Assembly (NCBI GenBank): GCA_013140785.1
Contig: JABFRZ010000063.1
Span: 1-7,695 of the forward strand
Length of the DNA stretch: 7,695 nt
Source: Planctomycetota bacterium
GTDB taxonomy: Bacteria; Planctomycetota; UBA1135; GCA-002686595
Direction of reading: 5' to 3'
Made by a program: the position numbers and the translations under genes. Positions 1-6,018 of this stretch are shown in pieces. Positions within the stretch are counted from its first letter, which is position 1, and every line of letters starts with the position of its first letter. The notes under the pieces were generated by a model. The model made no database searches. It saw only the letters and a list, made by a program, of their open reading frames with translations, and was not told the origin of the DNA.

Positions 1-24
1 CTCTCTCTCTCTCTCTCTCTCTCT
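1..24. repeat. (CT)12 dinucleotide microsatellite
   Basis: Twelve uninterrupted CT units open the window and stop right before GATATC. It is the only simple repeat of this kind in the window. It lies just upstream of the -10-like hexamer at 27-32 and the small ORF at 40, so a real tract could vary in length within that promoter's spacer. Because it sits exactly at the window edge it could equally be a contig-end assembly or adapter artefact; the sequence alone cannot separate the two. Confidence 0.9.
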
Positions 25-26
25 GA

Positions 27-32
27 TATCGT
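27..32 (+). promoter_or_regulatory. -10-like hexamer TATCGT for a leaderless start
   Basis: TATCGT ends 7 bases before the ATG at 40, and there is no purine-rich ribosome binding site between them. Transcription starting the usual distance after a -10 box would begin at or next to the start codon. The same spacing is seen before the genes at 3232 and 6627. The -35 region falls inside or left of the CT tract and cannot be judged. The call rests on position and resemblance only. Confidence 0.3.
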
Positions 33-39
33 CCTCTGC

Positions 40-195
40 ATGGCCAAGTCCAGACCGAAGAAGCCCCGCACCGGGCAAGAGCATCTCAAGATCAAGGGCG
101 ATCCCAAGGCGGCCGAGGGCCGACACCACGGGAAGCGCCCGACACCCGAACGTCCGCCCGCGCCACGCGTGCCGCCGAAGCGCCGCGAACGGTAG
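40..195 (+). CDS. Small highly basic hypothetical protein, 51 aa
   Basis: ATG at 40, TAG at 193-195. The product has 17 Lys/Arg against 5 Asp/Glu, three His, and a proline-rich C-terminal half that ends in a KRRER-type cluster. It starts MAKSRPKKPRTGQEHLKIKG and has no membrane segment, signal peptide or Cys. The low-complexity, charged composition suggests a nucleic-acid-binding or disordered protein, but I recognise no family and assign no function. No Shine-Dalgarno site precedes the ATG; a TATCGT hexamer 7 bases upstream would give a leaderless mRNA. It converges with the peptidase fossil at 222-365, with a small hairpin between them. It could still be a chance ORF, given the GC-rich context and short length. 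Confidence 0.5.
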   Translation: MAKSRPKKPRTGQEHLKIKGDPKAAEGRHHGKRPTPERPPAPRVPPKRRER

Positions 196-203
196 GCGCG
201 CCG

Positions 204-220
204 GGTCCGGGCCGCGGACC
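204..220. terminator. Small hairpin between convergent small ORF and peptidase fossil
   Basis: GGTCCG (204-209) and CGGACC (215-220) form a perfect 6-bp stem with a 5-base GGCCG loop. It lies in the 26 bases between the stop of the plus-strand small ORF and the stop of the minus-strand peptidase fossil, where a bidirectional terminator would be expected. No T-tract follows on either strand, so it is not a textbook intrinsic terminator and could be chance in GC-rich DNA. Confidence 0.3.
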
Positions 221-221
221 G

Positions 222-365
222 TCAGTCGGCCTCGGAGACCTCCCAGGCCACGCGCAGGTAGAGCGCCACGTCCTCCATCGCACCGGAGAGGTCCCAGTCC
301 GCGCGGATCTCATCGCTGGGCTTGTGGCCAGCTCCGCTCGAGGCGCAGGCACCGAGTGTGCAGGC
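222..365 (-). pseudogene. Remnant of a second M28 peptidase lipoprotein (lipobox fused to C-terminus)
   Basis: Read on the minus strand from 365, this encodes ACTLGACASSG, then Ala-Gly, then HKPSDEIRADWDLSGAMED and on to EVSEAD and a TGA at 222-224. The first piece matches residues 12-22 of the intact neighbour (GCALGACASSG, 2019-2051), with 26 of 33 bases identical. The second matches residues 509-542 (459-560), with 93 of 102 bases identical. About 486 codons between them are missing. It is in the same frame as the intact gene's stop at 387-389, and none of the codons between that stop and the lipobox is a usable start. It therefore looks like a tandem paralogue reduced by one large in-frame deletion, with its initiation region also lost. 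Its stop falls right after EAD, whereas the intact gene carries 23 more residues. A mis-assembly is possible, but the 9% divergence argues against simple read duplication. Confidence 0.8.
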
Positions 366-386
366 AGCCCGTGCCTCCGTAGGCCG

Positions 387-2084
387 TCAGCGTGCCGCGC
401 GCAGCATTGCCTCGCGCACGGACTTGAACTCGGAGCCGGGCTTCCACTCGGGCCAGGCGTCGGCTTCCGAGACCTCCCAGGCCACGCGCAGGTAGAGCGC
501 GACGTCCTCCATCGCACCGGAGAGATCCCAGCCCGCGCGGATCTCGTCCGAGGGCTTGTGGTAGTCCTCGGCCGTGTAGCGCTCGCGCTGCGCGCGACCC
601 CAGCCCTCGGGTCGGCCGCGGTACTCGACGCCGGATTCGGCGTAGAGCGCGGGCACGCCCTGCTTCACGAACGAGAAGTGGTCGGAGCGGAAGTAGAAGC
701 CCTTCTCGGGCTCGGCGTCGGGCTCGATCCGGCGTCCCTGCGCGGCCGCCGCGCGCGCCACGATCTCGTCGAGGGTCGAGAAACCTTGTCCGATGTTGAC
801 CACGTCGAGCGTGCGTCCGTAGGGGTTCAGCCCATCCATGTTGATGTTGGCCACGGTGCGCGCGAGCGGGTAGAGCGGGTGCGCGGCGTAGTACTTCGAG
901 CCGAGCAGGCCCTTCTCCTCGGCCGTCACGGCCAGGAACAGGATCGAGCGCGCGGGATCGACCAGCATGGATGCCTGCGCGAGCTCGAGCAGCGCGGACG
1001 TGCCCGAGGCGTTGTCGAGCGCGCCGTTGAAGATCTGGTCGCCCTCACGACTCGGGTCCTTGCCGAGGTGGTCCCAGTGGGCCGTCAGGACGACGAGCTC
1101 GTCCTTGTTGTCGGGGTGCGAGCCGCGCCGCAACGCGACGACGTTGCTCGACTCGATGTTGCGGATCTTCGCGCGGCAGTCGAAGTTCGCGCGGGCACCG
1201 GTGACTGCGACGGGACGGAAGTCGCGCGCGAGCGCCTGCTGCCTCAGTTGCTCGAAGTCGAGCCCACTCTCTGCGCACAGCTTCAGCGCAACCTCGCGCT
1301 GGATCCAGCTCTCGACCGGCACGTGCGCGTCGGCCGCGCCTCCCCTTGACGAAGGCCCGGCGATGTCGAAGCCCTCGCGACCCCAGCTCCCGGAGATGAC
1401 CTCCCACGGATAACCCGCGGGCCCGGTCTCGTGCACGAGGATCGCCGCGGCGGCGCCCTTCGCCTTCGCGATCTCGTACTTGTACGTCCAGCGGCCGTAA
1501 TAGGTCATGGCCTTGCCGCGGAACATCGTCGCGTCGAGCTGCGCGGGATCGCGCGAGTCGGGCACGGGTGGATCGTTGACGAGCATCACGATCGCCTTGC
1601 CGCGTACGTCCACGTCCTTGTAGTCGTCCCAGCCGTACTCGGGCGCGACCGTGCCGTAGCCCACGAACACGAGCTCGAGCCCGGCGAGCTCGGCGTGCTC
1701 GAGCCGCGAGATCGCGACGTAGTCCTTCAGCCGCTCGAGCTCGAGCGTCCCGCTCGGCGTGGTGAACGAGACCCGCGAGCTCGTCTCGAATCCCATCAGC
1801 GGCACGCGCTGCACGAAGCTCCCATCCGGATTGCCCGGCTCGAGCCCGATAGAGCGGAACTGGCTCACCAGGTACTCGACCGTCTTCTCGTCGCCCTCGG
1901 TCCCCGGGCCGCGCCCCTCGAACTCGTCGCTCGCTAGCACGCGCACGTGCGCCATCAAGTCGTCGGCCGAGAGGCTCGCGAGCGCCGGCGCCAGGTCCTT
2001 GCGGAGTTCGCGGCGCGTGCCGCTCGAAGCGCAAGCGCCGAGGGCGCAGCCGAGCAGGATCGGGAAGAGGAAGTCTCTAGTCAT
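387..2084 (-). CDS. M28-family zinc aminopeptidase lipoprotein with PA-domain insertion
   Basis: 565 aa, ATG to TGA. The N-terminus MTRDFLFPILLGCALGAC is a short lipoprotein signal with lipobox LGAC and lipidated Cys18, so the enzyme should be exported and membrane-anchored. Residues ~135-285 resemble a protease-associated (PA) domain (VFVGYG, WDDYKDVDVRGKA, AKAKGAAAAILVH). The M28 catalytic core follows, with all expected co-catalytic zinc residues: His336 (AHWDH), Asp357 (GALDNASGT), the Glu389-Glu390 pair with Glu389 as general base and Glu390 as ligand (TAEEKGLLGS), Asp417 (NINMDG) and His469 (FRSDHFSF). Members of this family remove N-terminal amino acids from peptides. The length is normal for PA-containing M28 enzymes. 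Start choice rests on the signal peptide; no good ribosome binding site is visible. The gene diverges from the TPR lipoprotein across a 126-base gap and has a decayed paralogue directly downstream. Substrate specificity cannot be read from the sequence. Confidence 0.95.
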   Translation of the reverse strand: MTRDFLFPILLGCALGACASSGTRRELRKDLAPALASLSADDLMAHVRVLASDEFEGRGPGTEGDEKTVEYLVSQFRSIGLEPGNPDGSFVQRVPLMGFETSSRVSFTTPSGTLELERLKDYVAISRLEHAELAGLELVFVGYGTVAPEYGWDDYKDVDVRGKAIVMLVNDPPVPDSRDPAQLDATMFRGKAMTYYGRWTYKYEIAKAKGAAAAILVHETGPAGYPWEVISGSWGREGFDIAGPSSRGGAADAHVPVESWIQREVALKLCAESGLDFEQLRQQALARDFRPVAVTGARANFDCRAKIRNIESSNVVALRRGSHPDNKDELVVLTAHWDHLGKDPSREGDQIFNGALDNASGTSALLELAQASMLVDPARSILFLAVTAEEKGLLGSKYYAAHPLYPLARTVANINMDGLNPYGRTLDVVNIGQGFSTLDEIVARAAAAQGRRIEPDAEPEKGFYFRSDHFSFVKQGVPALYAESGVEYRGRPEGWGRAQRERYTAEDYHKPSDEIRAGWDLSGAMEDVALYLRVAWEVSEADAWPEWKPGSEFKSVREAMLRAAR

Positions 2085-2111
2085 GACGGGCTTTCGTGGG
2101 TCCTGCGCGAG

Positions 2112-2117
2112 AGGATA
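2112..2117 (-). promoter_or_regulatory. -10-like hexamer TATCCT for the M28 peptidase
   Basis: On the minus strand TATCCT lies 27 bases before the peptidase ATG, inside the 126-base divergent intergenic region (2085-2210). The same hexamer occurs at 3219-3224. A TTGATC further upstream (2141-2146 on the plus coordinates) resembles a -35 box but the spacer would be 23 bases, which is too long, so only the -10 is proposed. Confidence 0.3.
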
Positions 2118-2200
2118 CCGTCCGCGCAGTCGGGCCTCGCGATCAAGTCATCCGCCTGGCAGGCCGAAGAGGGCGCCCAGTCCCCCACTTCCGCTTCCAC

Positions 2201-2204
2201 GGAG
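2201..2204 (+). promoter_or_regulatory. Ribosome binding site GGAG of the TPR lipoprotein gene
   Basis: GGAG sits 6 bases before the ATG at 2211. Together with the signal peptide that begins exactly there, it decides this start over upstream in-frame start codons (the frame is open from 1947, antisense to the M28 gene). Confidence 0.6.
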
Positions 2205-2210
2205 ACCCCC

Positions 2211-3113
2211 ATGTCCAAGCCCTGGCACTCCATCGCCCTGACGCTCGCCCTCACGCTCTCGACCGGCTGCGCGACCACGATGTCGATCCGCAGCATGCAG
2301 CCAGGCGCCGTCCCGATCGGCTCGGCCAAGCACCTGGTCCTCCTCGGCGGTGAAGGCCGGCGCAGCGCGCGCGAGTTCGTGGGCCAGGCGCTCGTGCAGC
2401 AGTGCCGCGCGCAAGGCTTCTTCTCGTTCGAGGACCGGAGCGAGGAAGGCCTGAGCGTGCGCATCGCGGGCCGGCAGGCCAGCATCGAGGGCGGCAGCTT
2501 CACGCTCGCCCCCGAGCAGGCGGGCCTACGCATCGACGTGCTCGAGTGGAACGCGGAGCGCGGCGAGGCGGAGGTCGCGTGCACCGACGCCAACGGCCAG
2601 CAGTACTTGAAGCGCGTCCCGGTGATGAACGGCCACGCGCTGCTGGCCGTCACGCTCTTCGATCCGGCCGGGCGCGCGTTCCTGGCCGAGAGCGAGTACG
2701 AGGGCTGGGCGAGCACGCCGACCTCCGCGCCGCGCGAGGAGTCCATCGAGTGCGCCGCGCGGCAAGCCATCGCCACCTTCCTGAACGACGTCACGCCGCT
2801 GCAGGTCGTCACGCGCGTGCGCCTCGACGACGAGGACTCCGGCCAGGATGCGTTCCTCGAGAGCGCCGCGCGCGGCGGCACGGCCCAGGCTGTCCACGAC
2901 CTGGAGACCTACTTCCAGCAGAACCCGAACAACGCCAGCGCCGCCTACAACCTGGCCGTGCTGCGCGAAGCCACGGGCGACTTCCGCTCCGCGCTGGAGT
3001 GGTACGACCGCGCGCTCGCCCTCGGCGGCAAGGACTTCTACGCCCAGGCTCGCGCGGGCTGCGCGCGACGCCTCTCGGCCGCGGAGGCCCTGAGCGCGGA
3101 GAGCGCGCGCTGA
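2211..3113 (+). CDS. TPR-containing lipoprotein, unknown function
   Basis: 300 aa, ATG to TGA. The N-terminus MSKPWHSIALTLALTLSTGC is a lipoprotein signal with a hydrophobic core and lipobox-like STGC, giving lipidated Cys20, so the protein should be envelope-anchored. Residues ~30-200 form an unassigned mixed alpha/beta region (AKHLVLLGGEGRRSA, LRIDVLEWNAERGEA). Residues ~211-277 carry one to two tetratricopeptide repeats (AVHDLETYFQQNPNN; ASAAYNLAVLREATGDFRSA then LEWYDRALALGG), a protein-protein contact fold. The layout recalls the TPR lipoproteins of outer-membrane assembly or surface systems, but no specific family can be named from sequence alone. It diverges from the M28 peptidase; the zinc-finger gene downstream starts 118 bases after its stop. 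The start is set by the signal peptide and GGAG site. Confidence 0.88.
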   Translation: MSKPWHSIALTLALTLSTGCATTMSIRSMQPGAVPIGSAKHLVLLGGEGRRSAREFVGQALVQQCRAQGFFSFEDRSEEGLSVRIAGRQASIEGGSFTLAPEQAGLRIDVLEWNAERGEAEVACTDANGQQYLKRVPVMNGHALLAVTLFDPAGRAFLAESEYEGWASTPTSAPREESIECAARQAIATFLNDVTPLQVVTRVRLDDEDSGQDAFLESAARGGTAQAVHDLETYFQQNPNNASAAYNLAVLREATGDFRSALEWYDRALALGGKDFYAQARAGCARRLSAAEALSAESAR

Positions 3114-3218
3114 CGGGCGCGGTCGCGGAGCGCGCACGCTTCCGGGTTCCCGACGCGACCTCGAGCAAGGTGTCGCGCACGGGCAAGAGCTCGATCCCAT
3201 CCAGGGTGCGCGTGGTCT

Positions 3219-3224
3219 TATCCT
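3219..3224 (+). promoter_or_regulatory. -10-like hexamer TATCCT for a leaderless start
   Basis: TATCCT ends 7 bases before the GTG at 3232, with pyrimidine-rich sequence and no ribosome binding site between. Transcription would start at or near the GTG itself. The spacing matches the hexamers before 40 and 6627. No convincing -35 box is visible. Confidence 0.4.
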
Positions 3225-3231
3225 GCTCCCG

Positions 3232-3765
3232 GTGCCCCACCTCTTCGAGCCCGCCCCGACAGGCCGCGCGAAGTGTCGCGGTTGCGGCCGGCCCATCCGG
3301 CTCGGAGAGCTCCGTTTCGGCGAGTGCATCCCCAATCCCTTCGCGGAGGGCGAGACGACGCTGTGGTTCCACCCGACGTGCGCGGCCTTCAAGCGGCCCG
3401 AGCCGCTCCTCGCTGCCCTCGAGCTGGCCCCCGAACAACTCGAGAGCGCTTCCGATAGGGAGAGCCTGCGATTCACGGCGGGCCGCAGCCTGGCACACAG
3501 GCGCCTGCCGCGGATCGACGGCGCCGAGCGCGCCCCGAGCAGCCAGGCCAAGTGTCGCCACTGCCGCCAGCCAATCGCGCGCGGGACGTGGCGGATCCGA
3601 CTCGTCTACTTCGAGGAGGGCCGCTTCTCGCCCGGAGGTTGCGTGCACCTCGCTTGTCGCAAGGCCTACTTCGAGGCCGACGACGTGTGGGCTCGGGTGC
3701 TGCACTTCAGTCAGGACTTGAGCGTCGCGGATCAGGAGGCGCTGGCGGGCGCGTTCGAAGCCTGA
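3232..3765 (+). CDS. Stand-alone protein with two PARP-type zinc fingers
   Basis: 177 aa, GTG to TGA. Two domains share the zf-PARP pattern Cys-x2-Cys-x(28-30)-His-x2-Cys. Finger 1 uses Cys15, Cys18, His47 and Cys50 (AKCRGCGRPIRLGELRFGE, then LWFHPTC; 28 residues between Cys18 and His47). Finger 2 uses Cys108, Cys111, His139 and Cys142 (AKCRHCRQPIARGTWRIR, then CVHLAC; 27 residues). The linker is ~57 aa and the rest is charged and helical. In eukaryotic PARP1 and DNA ligase III this finger recognises DNA nicks and breaks. Here there is no ADP-ribosyltransferase, ligase or other catalytic domain, so DNA-break binding is inference. No signal peptide is present, so it should be cytoplasmic. The start is supported by the first finger close to the N-terminus and the TATCCT box 7 bases upstream; there is no Shine-Dalgarno site. 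The neighbours are envelope proteins and give no functional hint. Confidence 0.88.
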   Translation: MPHLFEPAPTGRAKCRGCGRPIRLGELRFGECIPNPFAEGETTLWFHPTCAAFKRPEPLLAALELAPEQLESASDRESLRFTAGRSLAHRRLPRIDGAERAPSSQAKCRHCRQPIARGTWRIRLVYFEEGRFSPGGCVHLACRKAYFEADDVWARVLHFSQDLSVADQEALAGAFEA

Positions 3766-3831
3766 CGCGCCGGTACGCCTCTCGGGCGCACGGGCTTCCT
3801 CGTCGCCTCGGTCCTCGCTGACGGCTGCGCC

Positions 3832-3855
3832 GGTGCCTGGCTTGTGCCTGGCACC
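3832..3855 (+). repeat. GTGCCTGGC direct repeat with near-palindrome GTGCCtGGCAC
   Basis: GTGCCTGGC occurs at 3833-3841 and again at 3844-3852, two bases apart. The second copy extends to GTGCCTGGCAC (3844-3854), a 5-bp inverted repeat around one central base, and the whole block is bounded by GGTGCC (3832-3837) and GGCACC (3850-3855). It lies 34-57 bases upstream of the extended -10 element of the HExxH peptidase gene, so it could be an operator for a dimeric regulator or a dispersed palindromic repeat. A single occurrence cannot decide between these. Confidence 0.45.
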
Positions 3856-3885
3856 CCTGCCGAGCTCCCCTGCCGAGCCGGGGCC

Positions 3886-3894
3886 TGCTACGCT
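3886..3894 (+). promoter_or_regulatory. Extended -10 promoter element TGcTACGCT
   Basis: TG-C-TACGCT fits an extended -10 (TGn plus a TAnnnT hexamer). It ends 15 bases before the ATG at 3910 and would yield a leader of fewer than ten bases. Its position supports the start at 3910 over the in-frame GTG at 3844, which lies upstream of the element. Confidence 0.45.
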
Positions 3895-3909
3895 CCCCTT
3901 CGACCGAGC

Positions 3910-5316
3910 ATGGCTCTCTCCCTCGTGTTCTGGCTCCTCGCCGTGCTCTCGGCCCCGCTCACACTGACGAGTCCGAGCGAGCCGAGTCGGCAGGAGGACG
4001 CGAAGCTGACGAACCAGTGGTGCGTCGAGCGTGACCTCGTCCTGGTCGATGCGGCGCAGCGCCACTACGACACTGCGCTGTGGTGCTGGAAGGTCGGCCT
4101 GCGTCCGCAGGCGACGAGCGAGGTGCTCTACTCGCTGGCGGTCTCGGATGGGCGCTTCAAGCCGGCCAAGAGCGTGCTCGCGAAGATGCGCGCGCTCGAG
4201 AGCGAGGACTGGAAGAAGGAACCGCCGCGGCCGAGCCCGACGCTGCTGCGCGACCACGCCAAGCGCGTCGCCAAGGCCAAGGAGCAGGACCTGCGAGATC
4301 ACCTGAAGCTGGCGCAGTGGGCCGCGGGCAAAAAGCTCGACGAGGAAGCCCGGGCTGTGTACGAGCGCGTCTTGCAGCGCGAGGGCGCGCCGCTCGAGCT
4401 CGACGCAGAGGGGTGCCTGCGGATCGGCAAGAGCGTGGTGCGCGCCGACACCTCGAAGGCGATCCACGACGCGGCCGTCGTCATCAACGGCCGGCGCTAC
4501 ATCCGCGACGAGTTCTTCCGGGCGCTCCCGGACGTCGGGTCGGTCTTCGAGGCCGGATCCGACGCGCTGCGCGTGCGCAGCACGATCAGCGCCGAGAACG
4601 CCGAACACCTGCACGCGCTCGGGCTCGCGCTGGTGCCGCTCCTGGAGCAGGAGCTCGGGGGCCGTCCGACCGAGCGCATGGAGCTGTTCGTGCTCGCGCG
4701 GCGCGCGGACTACGAGAAGTACCTGAACTCGGCCGGTCTCGCGCGCTTCGGCTTCGGCGGCGGAGTCGCCGATCGCAAGACCTACACAGCGGTCGTGTGC
4801 GCACAGGCAGCCGACCTCGATGCGCTCGTCCTGCACGAGCTGACGCACCTGTTCCAGTACGGCATCACGCGCGCGATCATGCCCGACTGGTACGGCGAGG
4901 GCCTGGCCGAGACGTTCGGCGGTCAGGGCACGTTCCGCTTCTCCGGCGGAGCGCTCGAGGTCGGCGGGATGCTCGGCCCCGAGCGGCGCACGCTGCTCGC
5001 GAGCCCCGAGAGGCTCATGCCGCTCGGCGAGCTCCTCAGCGCCGACGCACCCGCGCTCTTCCCCGAGCGCGGCTGGCTGTTCTATGCGCAGTCCTGGGCC
5101 TTCCTGAGGTTCTTGCGCGGCGAGGCCGGCCCGGACGTTGCCGAGCGCTTCCGTCGCTGGGAGCGGACCTGCACGGGCGCCGCGCTCGGAGCCGACGCAG
5201 CCGACCTGCGCGCCGGCGATCCGTCCGCAGCCCGCGCGCTCTTCGACGCGACCTTCAGCGCCGAGCTCGCGACCCTCGAGGCGCGCTTCCGGGAGTACGT
5301 CGCCTCGTTGAATTGA
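3910..5316 (+). CDS. Secreted HExxH (gluzincin-type) metallopeptidase
   Basis: 468 aa, ATG to TGA. The N-terminus MALSLVFWLLAVLSAPLTLT is a hydrophobic signal segment, so export is likely, although its n-region lacks a positive charge. Residues ~40-160 are helical with TPR-like stretches (ALWCWKVGLRPQATSEVLYS; LAQWAAGKKLDEEARAVYER). The catalytic part holds HELTH with zinc ligands His309 and His313 and catalytic Glu310. The downstream WYGEGLAE supplies Glu330 as the likely third ligand, an order and spacing typical of peptidase_MA-like/DUF1570 gluzincins (HELTH, then P-x-W-x-x-EGLAE). The C-terminal ~120 aa are helical (FLRFLRGEAGPDVAERFRRW). Substrate and exact family are not determined. It is preceded by an extended -10 element and the GTGCCTGGC repeats, and it converges with the DUF488 gene. 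An alternative GTG start at 3844 would add 22 residues, including two arginines before the hydrophobic segment, but that start precedes the likely promoter. Confidence 0.85.
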   Translation: MALSLVFWLLAVLSAPLTLTSPSEPSRQEDAKLTNQWCVERDLVLVDAAQRHYDTALWCWKVGLRPQATSEVLYSLAVSDGRFKPAKSVLAKMRALESEDWKKEPPRPSPTLLRDHAKRVAKAKEQDLRDHLKLAQWAAGKKLDEEARAVYERVLQREGAPLELDAEGCLRIGKSVVRADTSKAIHDAAVVINGRRYIRDEFFRALPDVGSVFEAGSDALRVRSTISAENAEHLHALGLALVPLLEQELGGRPTERMELFVLARRADYEKYLNSAGLARFGFGGGVADRKTYTAVVCAQAADLDALVLHELTHLFQYGITRAIMPDWYGEGLAETFGGQGTFRFSGGALEVGGMLGPERRTLLASPERLMPLGELLSADAPALFPERGWLFYAQSWAFLRFLRGEAGPDVAERFRRWERTCTGAALGADAADLRAGDPSAARALFDATFSAELATLEARFREYVASLN

Positions 5317-5612
5317 GGTGCCGCGGTGGGAGGACAAAGGCCAACCCAGTTCGGCCTGCTCGCGCTGGGTCCTGAGTCCGAAAGAGTCTCTCTTGACCTT
5401 CCAAAACGGCGATGTGCTTGCCGAAATGCAAGCATGATCCGCCGCCGCTTGGAGGGGTTCCTGCTCGGCGAACTGAGGGCGTTTCCGGCCGCTCCACCTC
5501 AGGAGCCGGTGCTCCTCGTCCAGGATCTCCCATCGCCGAACGGGTGGGTCACTCGCGCCTGGATCGAGAGCGTGCAGGAGCCGCGGCGCCACGGCCGCCC
5601 ACGGAGATCCGA
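5317..5612. other. Gene-free convergent intergenic stretch with a low-GC core
   Basis: No gene is recognised here. Positions 5371-5440 are about 51% GC (36 of 70), against roughly 70% around them. Two hairpins are visible: TGCTTG (5415-5420)/CAAGCA (5429-5434) with an 8-base loop, and AGGAGC (5501-5506)/GCTCCT (5511-5516) with a 4-base loop. Either could help end transcription between the convergent HExxH peptidase and DUF488 genes, but neither has a T-tract. Frames are open on both strands (for example the minus strand reads RRWEILDEEHRLLRWSGRK) but start nowhere convincing and match no family I know. A decayed gene or mobile-element remnant is possible and unproven. Confidence 0.5.
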
Positions 5613-5999
5613 CTACGCCAGCAGAGCCCCGCGCTCGCGCAGCACCTGTCGGAGGATGGAGCGGTGGCAGCGGCTCTCGTCCTCGCAGTAGCAGCCGACC
5701 GAGAAGTCCGCGCTGCGCGATAGGGCGGCGAGGAGGTCGAGCACGCGCAGCGCGTCCGGCCGCTTCAGCTCGCCGCGATAACGCCTGACGAATGCGCGCC
5801 ACGCGCCGTCGCTCTTCGCGCCGAGCGCCGCCTTCAGGAGGGCCTCGCTCGGCGCGAGGTTCGGCAGCCACACGTCGTAGAAATCGCGGGCCGCGAACTC
5901 CGACTTCGGAACGCCGCGCGGCGGCCGCCGCACCGTGCCAATGCGCAGGCCCTCGCCCTTCGTCCGACCACTGCCAAGCCGTACCACTCGAATCGCCAC
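5613..5999 (-). CDS. DUF488 family protein
   Basis: 128 aa, GTG to TAG. It has the features of the short DUF488 (PF04343) proteins: N-terminal IRVVRLGS, EGLRIGTVRRPPRGVPKSEF, the DFYDVWLPNLAPS block (residues ~39-51) and the C-terminal signature with Cys103, Cys105, Cys111, His112 and Arg113 (GCYCEDESRCHRS). The function of the family is unknown; the conserved Cys/His cluster suggests metal or nucleotide binding. The protein is cytoplasmic with no signal or membrane segment. The GTG start is set by a strong AGGAGG 5 bases upstream and by the family's usual N-terminus; an ATG at 6050 would add 17 non-conserved residues and overlap the fossil gene upstream. It is complete and lies 19 bases downstream of the oxidoreductase fossil on the same strand, so the old oxidoreductase promoter could once have driven it. 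Confidence 0.9.
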   Translation of the reverse strand: MAIRVVRLGSGRTKGEGLRIGTVRRPPRGVPKSEFAARDFYDVWLPNLAPSEALLKAALGAKSDGAWRAFVRRYRGELKRPDALRVLDLLAALSRSADFSVGCYCEDESRCHRSILRQVLRERGALLA

Positions 6000-6004
6000 G
6001 GGAT

Positions 6005-6010
6005 CCTCCT
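6005..6010 (-). promoter_or_regulatory. Strong Shine-Dalgarno AGGAGG of the DUF488 gene
   Basis: On the minus strand AGGAGG precedes the GTG at 5999 by 5 bases. It is the only consensus Shine-Dalgarno site decisive for a start in this window, and it fixes the start against the upstream ATG at 6050. It suggests this gene is translated from a leadered, possibly read-through, mRNA, unlike its neighbours. Confidence 0.8.
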
Positions 6011-6018
6011 GGGTTCCG

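Noticed and set aside
92..517. Minus-strand 141-codon frame with an internal repeat (STCAWPGRS twice)
   Set aside because: The repeat is the peptidase 3' duplication read out of frame; the peptidase frame gives the conserved protein sequence in both copies.
324..1349. A 341-codon plus-strand frame opposite the M28 peptidase
   Set aside because: The minus strand encodes a complete M28 enzyme with all zinc ligands; the plus frame is its antisense shadow.
3114..3240. Protein-like minus-strand reading (TTRTLDGIELLPVRDTLLEV) between the TPR and zinc-finger genes
   Set aside because: The codons end almost all in G or C and the peptide looks plausible, but it continues antisense into the TPR gene with no stop at the gene boundary, starts inside the zinc-finger gene and matches no family I can name. 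A fossil is possible but unsupported.
2402..3721. A 439-codon plus-strand frame overlapping the TPR and zinc-finger genes
   Set aside because: It is out of frame with both, has Arg/Pro-rich low-complexity translation and no domain.
2809..5871. A 1020-codon open frame on the minus strand
   Set aside because: It runs antisense through the TPR gene end, the zinc-finger gene and the HExxH peptidase gene, each of which has recognisable domains on the plus strand. Its translation is Arg/Ala/Glu-rich low complexity, typical of a shadow frame in GC-rich DNA.
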